A stretch of 64,000 nucleotides of DNA. It comes from Podocnemis expansa (Eukaryota > Chordata > Testudines > Podocnemididae). The notes beneath the pieces were generated by a model, which did not search any database, had not been told where the DNA came from, and was given only the letters and a program-made list of their open reading frames with translations. The stretch spans positions 5,173,996 to 5,237,995 of the forward strand of contig ML682067.1 in the NCBI GenBank assembly GCA_007922195.1, in the 5' to 3' direction. A program made the position numbers and the translations under genes. Positions 10,506-22,899 of this stretch are shown piece after piece (within the stretch, counting starts at the first letter, position 1; each line of letters begins with the position of its first letter).

Positions 10506-11734
10506 TCCCACACTCCACCAATCAGCTGATAATGGGCAGCTAAACCACCTTCCCCAATTGCCAGTCACCCAAACAGATGAATGATAACTGCCACTGAACA
10601 GCCCAGGCAGACACTTCGGGTGATGCTAGCAACTCCCCTTTCTCCCACCCCCACCTGAGCCTCAGCTCAGCACCCAGTCCCACACTGATGATGGACAGCT
10701 GGTCCCCCTTTCCCCAGCTGCCAGTCACCCCAGAGATACCATCAGCTGAATGGCAATTGCCTCCCTCTTCACTGAACAGCTCAGTGATCTGAGTTTTGGC
10801 TTCCCAAGGCCAACTCAAGGCGGATAACAGTGATCATAAAACAGAAGAGGCTCTGAAACCATCAGGTACTTTCAGCTTATGGTGCTGCTCAACAGCTGAA
10901 GGATCCAGGGCAGGGCAGCTGACTATCATCAGCTGTTTAGGGGGTGTGAGGTGGGATCTGCAGCTATCTGGGAATCCATCCAGGAAGCAGTGGAGGTCAG
11001 TTGTTAGGGGGGCAGCTGCTGTTCTCTAACAGTTCAAGACCTGACACAGGCAGCTGCCCCAGAAGTCATGACAGTTGGAACAGGATCCTGCGACTTTGTA
11101 TAAAATTTGTGTTGAAAATAATTGCAACAGTGTGGGCACATTTTATTAAGTCCCTGCTTTCTTAGTTATGCTACAGGACACCGGCAGGTACCCAGCCAAA
11201 CATTCTACTCTTGTCCTCAGAACAAAGCTGCTGCAAGGCAGAGATGGTGCAGCTGTGGATACACATAAAACCTGGCATGTGGCTAATGAACAGGATACAT
11301 ACTGATGCTGATCAGATGCGGACTGAATCCAGATCTACCTCTGTGTATCTGCACATGATAGCTGACAAAAAAAAAAAAGAGAGAGTTGCACATGTTCCTA
11401 AAGATTTCTGACATACTAAACTATTCACTCAAAGTATAGGATAATTATTTAGAATGGAATAAGGGGTTAAAATAATACACTTGGATGTCAGTTCATTTTC
11501 TGACTCCCAGGCTTTTATTTCCATGGTCAACTTCAGAAGAAGAAAAATTCCTAAGTTATATCAGCCAAGTTGAATAGCATCAATATCCTCAAGAGAAATT
11601 CACCAGGAGCTTTAATTGCCTCAGTACAGACTCTAAAGCTAACCTTCACAGCAAAACAGTTCAACTCATACCAAGATTGTAACAAGAGGCCAAAATAAAT
11701 GCCCCTGAGGCACATAAAGCTCTTGTTTTCAGAA

Positions 11735-11830
11735 AGGAGTAGCCTAGGGATAATGCACTGTACTTCCAAAAGGGAGATCTGGGCTCTAACCCCTGTCAGT
11801 TGATCTCTGGCCCATCAGAGGGTGGAAGCA
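11735..11830 (+). repeat. MIR-like SINE fragment, 5' part
   Basis: It contains GATAATGCACTGTACTTCC, AGATCTGGGCTCTAACCCC and TTGATCTCTGGCCC, which resemble the tRNA-derived head of MIR/CORE-type SINEs. The remainder is absent. The match is weak and old. Confidence 0.4.
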
Positions 11831-12754
11831 CCATGAAAGCAACATGCTCACCTCCTGGGAGTGGAGGGGTGTGGCTCACAATGCTCAATCATTTTTCACA
11901 TCTGATTATAATGAGGCACTGACAGATTACGCAGAGTTCCATCTAGTTCTCCTCAGGAAGGATGGCTGCGAAGTAGGACTGAGGGAAAATCCTTGAGTTT
12001 CTTGCACGGGAACAAAGGAGTCCTCCACCCATCCCCCAAGAAAAGAAATAAACAAGTACTCAATAAGATCAAAGATACAGCTATCTTCTGATTAACACAT
12101 ACAACAGTATCTTGTAAGTTAGTGGAAGCAAACATAAATCTTCTTTTATACTGATTCATAAAACAACTAAGTTACCTGATCTGCAAATTTGAATGTCTGG
12201 TTCTGAGCCTATCAGATAAAAAAAAAAGTCACTCCCAGATGCTCACATCTTATATCTTTCATGAAACATGACAAGAAATGACTGAAAAGAAAGGCTACTG
12301 TAATTCAATAGCTACTTTCTAGTCATTCACAGAAAACAAAAATTTCAGATTATACTTAAAGTGTCGGGCTGTCTGGTGTAATGAAATTGTTGTTTTTGCT
12401 AATGTATTGTTTTGGTATGTAGAGCAAGATTTCCGCTGGCTCCCTAGTTTGCTTAATTTTAAGATTATTTTATGTTGATGTCATCATTCTCTCCCATGCC
12501 CTCCAGAATTTCAGGTGCAAGCGAGGTAAAAGCAATCCAAGTGGTGCTAACAGTGCAAGGAAATATCTAGGAAGGTACATGTTTGGTGAGAGTAGAGAAA
12601 GAGGAATCATCTAGTCTGGTCATTTGAAGTTTGTGTAAGAATCACACATGCACAGAGGCACAGCCACACACCCAGCAGCTCTTCCTCTCCACCATGAAGC
12701 TCCATAATTAGATACTAAATTTATTTCATTTATAAAAACAACAACATGGTGGAG

Positions 12755-12945
12755 TCTGAACTCAAAGTCAAATCAGAAATCTAGAAATAACTCTGTGTGA
12801 CTAAGGGCAAGTCATTGAAACTCTTTTCTCATCAATAAAATTCAGATAATACATTACTTATTTGGTCATGGTAGTATTGTCAGGATTGTATGTAACAATT
12901 CAGAAATGAAATGAAAAGCACTTTATAAGTGCCATGTATTTTATT
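12755..12945 (+). repeat. MIR-like SINE fragment
   Basis: The words TGTGTGACTAAGGGCAAGTC, TTCTCATCAATAAAATTCAG and AAAGCACTTTATAAGTGCC follow the MIR core order (conserved TGTGAC...GGGCAAGTCA, then CTCATC..TAAAAT..GATAAT, then the GCACTTTATA tail). Confidence 0.6.
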
Positions 12946-13625
12946 CTAATTTATATTGGTGTTACTAGCTAGCTAGCCAATGGAGTTACAAAATATTATG
13001 TTTTGATTATGCTGATCCAAATTTGTCCCTCTGACAACTATTAGTGGGTCATGGGGGTGAGAGGAAGAGAGGGAGAGAAAAAATGATGTGGGTCAATATT
13101 CTAGCCCACAACTATTTGCCTTTTCCTCTCACACTTTGTCTTTTCCTTCAGTTTGTTTTCCTGGCTGCACCATTTCTGCAATTTTTCTCTCCCATTGTTT
13201 CCTGTGTGCTAGCATTTCTCTCTGTCTATAAGGTTAGTAGTCATGCTTTTTATGGATAAATAGGTAAAGAGTATAAAGGTGTACTTATACTTTATAAAGA
13301 AGAAAAATGATTTTCATGAATTAGAATTTGTATGTTTTCTTCTACATCTAGTGCTTTTCACAAAGTATCAAACAACAGAGGAAAGTGTACAGTTGTGTTC
13401 TAGGGATCACAAAGGGTTACTTTTAGAATCCTGGTTAAACTTTCTTTCCTAACTGGCTCCATGTGTAAAGTAAAACACTGGGGAAATAGAGCAGGTATGC
13501 AAATTAACACAGATTGTTACAGGGAAGGTTATTTTCTCAAATTTTATAATGTTCTGCCAGGAACCAAGTCTCTCAATGAAAAATACAAACATACTAATTT
13601 CCAAGTAACAAGCCAGGCTGCATTA

Positions 13626-13808
<183 letters not shown>

Positions 13809-15116
13809 TCACAATGTAGCCACACAACCTATAGCGCTTAAATAACCCAGTACTATATGCTAATTATCAAATAAAGTTATCTAAAATTAAATTTAACTAT
13901 CATTAGCTAGGTATCTTCTTAGAAGCACTTAACTTTGGTACTTATTAATCTAAAATTGCAAAAAAAAAAAAAAAAGGAAAATCTTTCCCCTGCAAGCAAC
14001 TGATCATTTTCATGTACTGAAACAATGAAAAACAGACTATTATTTTCCCTCTACCCTTGAACAACAGGAGCAGCTTCACAGCTCACTCCATTCTTCATCC
14101 CTTCATCAAATTTAAAACACTCAGACTTTAGGCACCACCAGCAGCAATAGATCATCTCATTTATCTCCTATTTGCATCCTGCTAGTGTAAGAGAGTGAAG
14201 ACAGTAGAAACTGGAATGAAGAGTTGTGTTTCAGTCACAGGTGAGAGCTGAGATTTCCAAGGCCACCCTGACATCACTGGCTTGATGTACTGGAAATTCT
14301 ATTTATAGTTTCAATGCTAGGACAGCACAATTCAGTATTCAAACACAGGAAAAAGCATGAAGTAATAAGGAATGCACAAAGTGCCTTCTAGCAAGCACAT
14401 TACAACTTTGTGAAGATCTATTATGTGCCTATTGGCTGAGACTGTGCAATAGGTAAAACGTTACTTAAGGGTAATTTATTACCAAAGGATAGAATACACA
14501 GTAAATACTAAGTATTATTCTCCATCCCTCAGTAAAATAAACACATTTTAAAGAATGAGAAGGTTAAAAGCCCCCAGCAAGTTTTATCATCTTACATATG
14601 CTACTAGTTGAAATAAATTCACGTAAAATATAAAACTTTCTTAAACTGTTTCTAGTCACTAATCATCTGAAACATTCTTTGTAGCTTTGGATGAAACTGC
14701 AGAACATTTCCACAGCTTCAAGTATTATTTCACATTAGAATAAATCTGAACAAGATTTTGAAGGTCATTTGCTTAAGGGGGGAAAAAAGGCACGACAAGC
14801 AAAGAACATGCAGTGCAACAAACTAATCCTTGTAATCTTAAAAATACTAAGTGGGTGACAGTGGTTTATGATATACCCTGGTCACAATTTTTCCATTTAA
14901 AAAATATCACTTGTATTCAGTATACTCAGTGTAATGATTTCAGTCCTCCTCTATACCTGTATTTATTTTAATTCAGCAGTGTTGGTGAGTTAATTTGTGT
15001 GTTTTTTTCATCAGTAGTGAAATGCTGTTTTGAAGGAGTCTGCTCCTTTAAATGTTATAAACAGAGAAAGCATTAGAGAACCTCTTCTTTCTCAAAAACA
15101 CATACATAAAAGAAAA

Positions 15117-15596
15117 AATGAGTAAGTAGTCCTGTGGCACTTAAAAACTAAATTTATTTATTGCACGAGCTTTTGTGAGAGAAAAATCTCACTTCATCAG
15201 ATGTTTTGAAGACGGAGGATCTTACAAAATGGGAGGAAAATAAATGCAGAAAAGTAAGTCATGGGATCAGGTCCTACTGAAACAGCAAATGAAAGCAGTT
15301 GTTAAGATTCAAACACTGAAAAATAGCACATAGAGGAAGGTGAGGTCAAATCATCTGTTGGAAAAAGAACCCATAATCATGATTTAATCCTGCTTTCACA
15401 CAATTGAATCTGCATATCATTTCCAATCCTGCTGTTTCTCTTGAAGTCTTGATGTCTTACTGACTTGCTTGAGCAAGGATTTTCTCTCACGAAAGCTTAT
15501 GCAATAAATAAATTTGTTGGTCTTTAATTGCCACAGGACTCCTTGCTTGCTTTGCTGAACTAGACTAACATGGCTGCCTCTTTGGAACTTGGCAAA
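15117..15596 (+). repeat. Fold-back repeat (Penelope-type arms), copy A
   Basis: The left arm, from GTCCTGTGGCACTTAAAAAC to TTGTGAGAGAAAAATCTCAC, is repeated in inverted, imperfect form at about 15481-15542 (TCTCTCACGAAAGCTTATGC to GCCACAGGACTCC). The outer end after it reads CTGAACTAGACTAACATGGC. The 11-base word ATAAAAGAAAA flanks both sides (15106-15116 and 15597-15607) and may be a target duplication, though it is A-rich and could be chance. A hammerhead-like core on the minus strand near 15170-15205 keeps CTGATGA but has AAAA in place of GAAA, so it should be inactive. Confidence 0.6.
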
Positions 15597-16963
15597 ATAA
15601 AAGAAAATTATATCACGGGGTTAAACAAACTCTTGCTGGCAGGTCGACATGGCACCTAGCTCCTCTGCAGAACTGCAGTCACAGAGAGCCCTCTGGTGCC
15701 TAAAAATAGTGCCAGTGACACATGCAGTGACACTCAGGATTTGGCAGTGGGGGGGTCTGTGCCTCTTTGAAAAATGACAGCAGTAGTTATTTGGCAGCAG
15801 GGGCATCCAAGCTAGATATCTAGCCTTGGTATGTCACATACTGTTGAGCCCTGGTATATCATATATTTCTGTCAAAGTTATTGTGTCTCAGAGAGAGGGA
15901 GATTAAAAAGTCAGGAAAGACATCTTGCAGCAATTTTAGGCATAAAACACACACAGGGGTCGTAATATTAACAGCACAGATAGCATTAAATTAGCCAAGA
16001 ATCTTCTAGATGTAAATACCAGTCTTTGGACAAAACTACAAATATATGCATAACATGTACATTATTTTGGAACTAATTTTAAAAACTAAGATAATTAATC
16101 AGATGGAGATAGATTGATGTTTTCATGAGAGAACAGAGGTGATAATCATTGCCTTTTGCATTTTGTGGTACACACTGTTTAAAATTATGTGCCAAATATA
16201 ATGTAAAAGGAAACTATTCCAAGCCAGGAAATACATACAAATTCACATAAACTGTCAGTGCTATATCAAAAAATAAATCTATTTTTGCTCTCTCTCTTTT
16301 GCATTCTATTCTGGCCGCAGAAAAGCAGCACGTTTTAGTGGTTTGGAGACTGTGGCAGCTTCCTCTCCCTCCCACAGGTCGATTATACTCAGTAATCTCC
16401 ATTTGCCCAGTGAGGGAGAGCTCCTGTAATTTGTGCAGTGCCTGTACTCCATGATTTAATAAACAGCCTGACAACAGTGTTAAAAGCTCATTTGCAACCA
16501 TTATTGCAGCCAAAGAACTGCAGATGATACCGGGAACCTGGTGACAATATACCCCTTTACCTCTTGAGCTATCTTTGTGCATTTGGGAACCATGAAGTTT
16601 TGTGATATCTAGTTTGCCATATGATGTTTCAACGAAATAAGAATATTACTTCCATGGGATTCCAGGAGATGTAATCACAGACTCTGGGGGCTCATTAGTA
16701 GAGTCTCTAACTTTAATGGCCTCTCACTCATGTAGAAAAGCCTGTTTGTTTATACTCCTCTATATATTGTACAATGTAATGTAAGTACAGTATGTATATT
16801 CCAATAGATTTATTTTATAATTCTCTGACAAAAATGAGAAACAATGTTTCAGTAGTAGCCTGTTGTGGCACTTCCATATTCTTGTGTCTGATTTTGTAAG
16901 CAAGTAGTTTTTAAGTGAGATGAAACGGAGTACACAAGACAAATCAGCTTTCTGAATGGGCAG

Positions 16964-17745
16964 TGTAATAACCCTTGGGGAGGAAGGAGTTAACACTCTG
17001 GTCAGTCAGTCCCAGGACAGCCAATAGGAACAAAGCACAGCTTTTTGAATGGTAACAGCAGCCTGGCCTGGGCCTGTTTGGATGCAGCAGAGCTCCTGGA
17101 AGGATCAGGAAGAGGCCAGAGGGGCCTGAGGAAGAATCCAGCAACATCCTTATCAGAGATAAGTTAAGTTTGGTACTGACCAGGCGTGAGTAGAACAGGG
17201 AATGTTTGTTTAGATGCGGTCAGGGTATTTTCTTTGTTTTTGGCTTGTTTTTTGGATTTCTCTGTGCTGAGCACATGTACCCCCTCCCACTACCCTGTAA
17301 CTACCCAAGTGAGTTCCCAGAGAAGCAACTCTCTGTGTTTATTATCTGATCTTTTTGATTAAAGATTTTACCTTTTAAGTAAGTTCTGGTTCTGTGTCCT
17401 GAGAGGCAAGAGGTTTGTGTGCCCGTGCCTTAGACTGCACAGGCAGCTACTAAAGGGAACCCTGTTCCAGTTCCAGCTCATATTCCAGCTGGGGTCCAGT
17501 CACTTTCCTGAGAGAGGAATAAAGAGGATTGCAAGTGCCTCACAGGGAGGAATTCCCAAGTGCGCCTTCCTGGGTCTCAAGAGGGTTTTTGCATTTGGGT
17601 GGTGGCAGTGATACCACTCCAAGGCCAGGAATTGGAGGCCTTGGAGACTTTTAAGAGCAGGCTTTAAGGCCAGTGGCTTTTCTGGCCTGTTGCGGGCCCC
17701 CACCTTCTGCACTCAGAGTGCCAGAGTGGGGAAAGAGCCTTGACA
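16964..17745 (+). mobile_element. Solo LTR of an LTR retroelement
   Basis: The 782-bp block starts TGTAATAACC and ends GAGCCTTGACA, so it has TG...CA termini. The 5-base sequence GGCAG flanks it on both sides (16959-16963 and 17746-17750), a direct target duplication. Inside are a possible poly(A) signal ATTAAA near 17358 and AATAAA at 17519. No internal coding region flanks it, so it is what remains after recombination between two LTRs. A 5-base duplication fits several LTR classes; the family (Gypsy-like or endogenous retrovirus) cannot be fixed from the LTR alone. Orientation is inferred from the poly(A) signals. Confidence 0.75.
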
Positions 17746-20714
17746 GGCAGTAGTCTGGAAAGGTTGAGAGCCACCACTCTAATTAAGCCTAGAACAGACT
17801 TAACCGCATTCAGCTGCACATTTCAATTTAGCTTTGCAACAGGCATTTCCCCAGCACCATTCTGCTTATGTAGCTCAAATTTAACCTGGACAAACCATTT
17901 CTAAGTGTAAAACAGTCCAGTTTCTACACTCATTGAGTCTTTGGTGTGTCTGCCAAGATGGTGAACAAAACTGGCAGTGCCCTGTAGATGTTGCAGGAAG
18001 TGATACAGGAGTACTGACTATCTGGAGAAGACTTTCTGAGCTAGATTTGAAACAGTTCTCACAAGTTAATAACTTTGTATCAATTCAGCTCCTCCCGATT
18101 TTCAAGGAACTCCAGTGTATTTCAAAAGCAAGGTACACCAAGCAACACTTACTATTTCACATTATAATGTCAAATAAATGATAAAAAGTAAGACTAGCTT
18201 CAGCCTTTTCCATCCTTTTTTGATCATAGACTATAACATGATAATCCTCCCATAATACTATTGTTTCAAGAGGATTGTCAATAAATTGAAAGCATACCAA
18301 AGTTTAAGCACTGGAAATCATTGGTATAATACTGTACAGTGTGCATGTTAAAGCTCAGACTAAATGATAAATGAACTAATTTACAAATTAGGGCTTTAGT
18401 GCTCATAGGTATAATTATTTCTATTGATTACTCACATGAGAAAGTTAAACATGCTTAAGTATTTGCTGAGCTGAGTCTCAAGTATCAGAAGCTTTCTAGA
18501 AATGGGTAGTAAAAACCATACCAATATATTTTGAATTTTTACCTTCTAAATTATATTCCTCTATAGTCAAAAAATTTTATTTGTGTAAATGGACTCTTGC
18601 AGTTAAAATTGTTTATTACTTCTCATCATGTACATTGGTCAAATTTGAGTGCCAAAAGCTACTTATTTGCTACCAGTGAGTGACATGACAGTCTCCATCA
18701 ATGCTAATTAACTTGTTTTTCTATTTCTTTACTTCTCCATTTTGTTACTTATTAGCGGCTGCCCTCTTCAAAGCAAAGTTCTGGGATTTCTTTTGAACTA
18801 GTACATTTAATACCTCCTTGGATGTGCAGGCGCATTCCAGAATCCTTTAATTTCTACAGTTCTCCAAAATCTTATAGCGATGCAAGAAAAAGAAGGAAAA
18901 AGTTTGCTCACGGAACACAACATTTGGGGTAGGCAGGTGAAAAGGGGAGACGTGAGCACACACGTGCGCACTGATCTCAGCCCTTAACAGTGTAATACAA
19001 TTATATGCAGTACAATCGAATATTTCTAAAGTTTGACTGTACTATATGTAATTGTGAGAGCTTGAAGCCACAAAACAATTTAATGTTATGGGTACAAAAG
19101 TCAGGATTGTAATTAAGTGGCTCACCATAAATATACATTTTATATTACTGGATATACTGTTTTAATACCATTTTTTATTATTGGATATACTGTTAAATTC
19201 TTTCCTTTATAGACATACATATTGTGGATTATTTTCTGTGAAAATAACTAAATTTAATTGAACGGAAATCAGAAAATTAACCATACCATTGCATAAATGT
19301 TTTTCCCAACGTATTTACTTGGTTTTAAAGAAAATCCCTGAATAATTTCACTTTGAAAGTCTGCTTCTTTATGAACTGTATTATGTGCATCATCATATGT
19401 GACATGTTTTAATTAATTACTGAAGCAAATATGCATGTATTAAATGTCTAACAATGAAGAAAACCGTTTTTATTTATATACACAGCACTCCAGAAATAGT
19501 TATGCATACTTGGTAACTCAAAAAGGATTTGTATTTATAGTTTTCAAACACTGAAGACAGTTTTTAATTTATAAATTCCAATTTTAAATACTCCTGTTGT
19601 GTTTTATGCTGAGGACTAATTCAATGGCATGCCTGACACTTTAAAATAAAGTATTTTGAGTTATGGATTTTACTTTGTTTTCCATTTGAAAATCCTCAAA
19701 CTCAGAAAACTCAATTGAACAGAACTGTGGCTTCAAACAAATATAAAGATATCAGCCTGAGGAAAATTGTTTTAGAAAGTTGTAAGCACTACAACATCAG
19801 TGCTTCCAAAAATATAACCTACAACATTTTTATGGTCATGCAATGAAGCTGAAAACACCTGATTTTGGGTTTAAAATCGGATCTTTCACAGGATGTAGTG
19901 ATCTTGTTACCCTGCAGTTTTAGATATTATAAATCCTGTTTTTCAAACAAATCATTGGGGGAGAGGGAGCTATTAATTTTATGCTTGAAGTTCAGATCCA
20001 TCATTATGCCCTCTATGTACACACATAAAAAAACTTTTCCTTGGTAATTACTATAAATATTCTTTTACAATACAATAGTCTGAAATTAAGTACCTTACTT
20101 CAACTGTTTAACAGAGAGAAATGGGGTTACTCAACCAGCAGACGCATACATGACACTTCATTTCATATGAAAAATCAGTTTGCATAGATACAGCATTTAA
20201 CTGGAAGACTATGTATAAAATACTTTATTACTTTTAACTGATAATACATGCATTTGGAAAAAATATTTTAAATTAAATCTTAATGGCAAGATGTAATATG
20301 CCTCTTCATTTTTCACCAGTTTGTCTTCAAGACTGGTACTTTCTGGCTTCAGGCATTTGAAAGATGCTTCACCATTGGTAAGGCTGTAGGAAGCAGTGGA
20401 GTACAATCTCCATAACTGCTGGATTTTTTACAGCAAGCATTCTGTACAATGAAGGGATTAGGGACGACATCAAGTTGGCCACTTGACAGATACAGAAAAC
20501 TCTTCTTTCAGAGTTTTGTCAGATTAAACAAAATACATGCAAGATCAAATTTGAAATGTAAAACTAACAAAAGCAAATAGATGTTAAAGAAATATGAGAA
20601 GTCTGTCTTTTCACTGAGCATCTATTGTAATATCCAAGCACAACAATTCTTTTCACAAAATTATCTGATTTCTACCTGCCAGGCACAAACTAGGTAGACA
20701 GATTAACAATGCGA

Positions 20715-20880
20715 ACAAGGAGTCTGATGGCACTTTTAAAGACTAACCAATTTATTTATTGCATGAGCTTTCATGGGAGAAAAATCCCATCTCGTCAGAT
20801 GCTTTGCTAGTCTTTAAAAAGTGTCACCAGACCTCTTGTTAGTTTTGCTGGACTAGACTAACACAATTTTAAAAGGGATA
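20715..20880 (-). repeat. Fold-back repeat (Penelope-type arms), copy B
   Basis: It runs from ACAAGGAGTCTGATGGCAC through TTTATTTATTGCATGAGCTT to GCTGGACTAGACTAACACAA. The arm and the outer end match copies at 15.1, 20.9, 38.3 and 50.9 kb. Its minus strand carries an intact hammerhead-like core (separate entry). Confidence 0.65.
20769..20798 (-). ncRNA. Hammerhead-ribozyme-like core, copy 2
   Basis: On the minus strand: CTGACGA (20792-20798), one extra G, stem ATGGGA (20785-20790), loop, stem TCCCAT (20773-20778), GAAA (20769-20772), followed by GCTCATGC, which could form a minimal stem III (GC/GC). The core fits CUGANGA...GAAA. No clear cleavage triplet follows stem III, so activity is doubtful. 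Confidence 0.45.
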
Positions 20881-20899
20881 GCCGTGTTAGCCTAGTCCA

Positions 20900-21035
20900 G
20901 TTGTGTGGCACTTTAAGACTAACAGACTTATTTTTTGCATGAGCTTTCGTGGGAGAAGCATCTGAGGAAGTGGGATCATCTCCCACGAAAGCTCATGCAA
21001 AAAATAAGTCTGTTAGTCTTAAAGTGCCACACAAC
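20900..21035. repeat. 57-bp perfect inverted repeat with 22-bp loop
   Basis: Positions 20900-20956 are the exact reverse complement of 20979-21035, separated by 22 bases. The arms begin GTTGTGTGGCACTTTAAGAC and end GAGCTTTCGTGGGAGA. They match the arms of the neighbouring fold-back copies. The outer left end reads GGGATAGCCGTGTTAGCC. All other copies in the window are diverged, so perfect arms suggest a recent insertion or arm-to-arm gene conversion. Confidence 0.92.
20962..20992 (+). ncRNA. Hammerhead-ribozyme-like core, copy 3 (in inverted repeat)
   Basis: On the plus strand: CTGAGGA (20962-20968), one extra A, stem GTGGGA (20970-20975), loop, stem TCCCAC (20981-20986), GAAA (20987-20990), then GCTCATGC. 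It spans the loop and the start of the right arm of the 57-bp inverted repeat, so the long hairpin and the ribozyme fold would compete. The base after CTGA is variable in hammerheads, so CTGAGGA is acceptable. No cleavage triplet is evident. Confidence 0.45.
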
Positions 21036-21218
21036 TCCTTGTTGTTTTTTCACTAGACTATCAGTATTAACTCAAGCCTAAAATCAGCCTCACCTGACCA
21101 TTATGTCTTCATATTGCAGTGGTCTCAAACCAATGCATGATGCTCTCCACTTTGATACAATCCAGAGAGACCGAGGACAAAAAAGGACTGCCTCCCTCCA
21201 CTTTAAATTTCCTTTAAT

Positions 21219-21290
21219 TCTCCCATGAAAGCTCATGCAATAAATAAATTTGTTATTCTTTAAAAGTGCCACTGGAGTCCTTGTTTGTCT
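21219..21290 (+). repeat. Fold-back repeat fragment, copy C
   Basis: CTCCCATGAAAGCTCATGC, AATAAATTTGTTATTC and AGTGCCACTGGAGTCCTTG match one arm of the family; the other arm is missing. Confidence 0.6.
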
Positions 21291-21628
21291 TAATTTATTA
21301 GATTCTCTAAAACATAGAAGTACGTTGCTCTTTTACATATTCTAAAGTCTTCAGACACTTTCATATACCGCTCAATTTTTTAAAAAATTCCTAATCTGTG
21401 TTAAGCAATACATAAAGTCAACTAAGCACCTTTAAGAGTTTCACTTCTTGATATTCTATATAATATCTGCACAAAGAAGTACTGATCAATAATAAAGGAA
21501 CTACAACCTGAGCATTATCAAAATAAAATTAATTCTCTAACTAAAAACTAAAACCAAGGTCACTTTTCCAAATCATGCTTGGGAGATTTGATTAAATAAA
21601 AAAAAAGTTCTTAAGATATATTGCTTAC

Positions 21629-21712
21629 TTTCTGTTGTTGATGTTGTTATAATTATTTGATAGAGATGGAGAGATCTTTGGCAAAGTTGAAAAATTGGAT
21701 GCACCTGGGGAC
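21629..21712 (-). CDS. USP15: USP15 coding exon 7 (alternatively spliced cassette, 28 codons)
   Basis: The exon has 84 bases, begins with a G that completes Lys, and reads SPGASNFSTLPKISP followed by an Asn-rich stretch SLSNNYNNINNR. The acceptor ends TTAAAG and the donor is GTAAGC. It corresponds to the Ser/Asn-rich cassette included in the long mammalian isoform and skipped in the short one. Its length is an exact multiple of three, so inclusion or skipping keeps the frame. I recall 29 residues in the human cassette; here there are 28, with one Ser fewer after ISPS. The Lys-Ser-Pro at the upstream junction is kept. Inclusion in this species cannot be judged from DNA. Confidence 0.9.
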
Positions 21713-22899
21713 CTTTAAAAATATGAAAATGTTAAATTAGATAAAAATGCTGAGATATTAAAATTATGAAAAAGAAAAAGCTAATAGATGATCAATGTAT
21801 GTAAATATGTATGTAAAAATAAAATTCTTATGAGCAAAGCACTAAATATTCAAGACACCAGTTTCCAGCTTCAAAATGCATCTTATTAAGATTAAAACAG
21901 ATTATTTTCATGTCAAACTTTCATATCACACTGGAAATCTCAAAAATTATGCCAAAAATAGCCTACAGAAGAATACCAAAAAGTTACTTAATCCACCTAT
22001 GAAAAGGCAGCAAAATGAAAGATGCATTTTTATTCTAAAAATTGGAACATAAAACCTTTTATAGGCTTTAATGATTTCTCAATCTTAAATTACTTTTGAG
22101 ATGAGATATGAAAGTGTCAGTTGTAGCTTAAATAAGGATACATGGTTTAAAAAGACAAGTATTCCTAGATTACTGTAAACTCAGCCCTTGAAAATAAAAA
22201 TTAAGCCAGTTCTTTTAGCTGACTCATGGTCATTACCAGAAATCGCTGGAGAAACAAAACCATAGGAAATATTTCATGTTTACTCAGCAAGTCAAATCAG
22301 AGCATTATACCCCTTGCACATTATTTAGAATATACAATCTTTTTAAAACACTGGATTTGTTGAATGTTCTCAATAAGGAAACCCTTAAGTTGTAACAATT
22401 ACATGTAATTAATGTACAGCACAATCTTGCTGTTTTTCCTTGGTCCAACTCAAAAACAACTGAAAACTAAAGAAAAATCTTAATTTACTTAATCAGGCTT
22501 TGGATAAAGCCTGGCCCCCAGATGACCAAATATTGTTTAGTACTACAGCATTCAAAAGGCAGGCAGATGTAGTAACAAATATTACATATGATAAGATGTT
22601 CTGTGCTTTCTAAAATAAAATGGCTTACAGCAGATAAAGATTCTGTTTTAAGAACTCTCCATGTGAGATTTGATACTTATAGTCATACTATGTCAGGACA
22701 ATGGTACGTGTAGCCTAAAACTTGGTGTCTCACAATGGCCTGTGACAAGCTTCAGAGAGAATGAACAGAACGTCGCAATTTTGGGGAATCCTTCCTCTTG
22801 TTTAGTTATCAGAAGTACAGGGATACCAGGACCCTGGTGTTCTGCCCCTGACCATCTGAGCTAATAGCCACTGATAGAATTGGAAAGCTCATATAGAAA

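Noticed and set aside
10480..11050. CAGCTG-rich stretch as a possible enhancer or promoter
   Set aside because: It continues from the repeat interrupted by the DIRS element and looks repeat-derived; no supporting promoter features.
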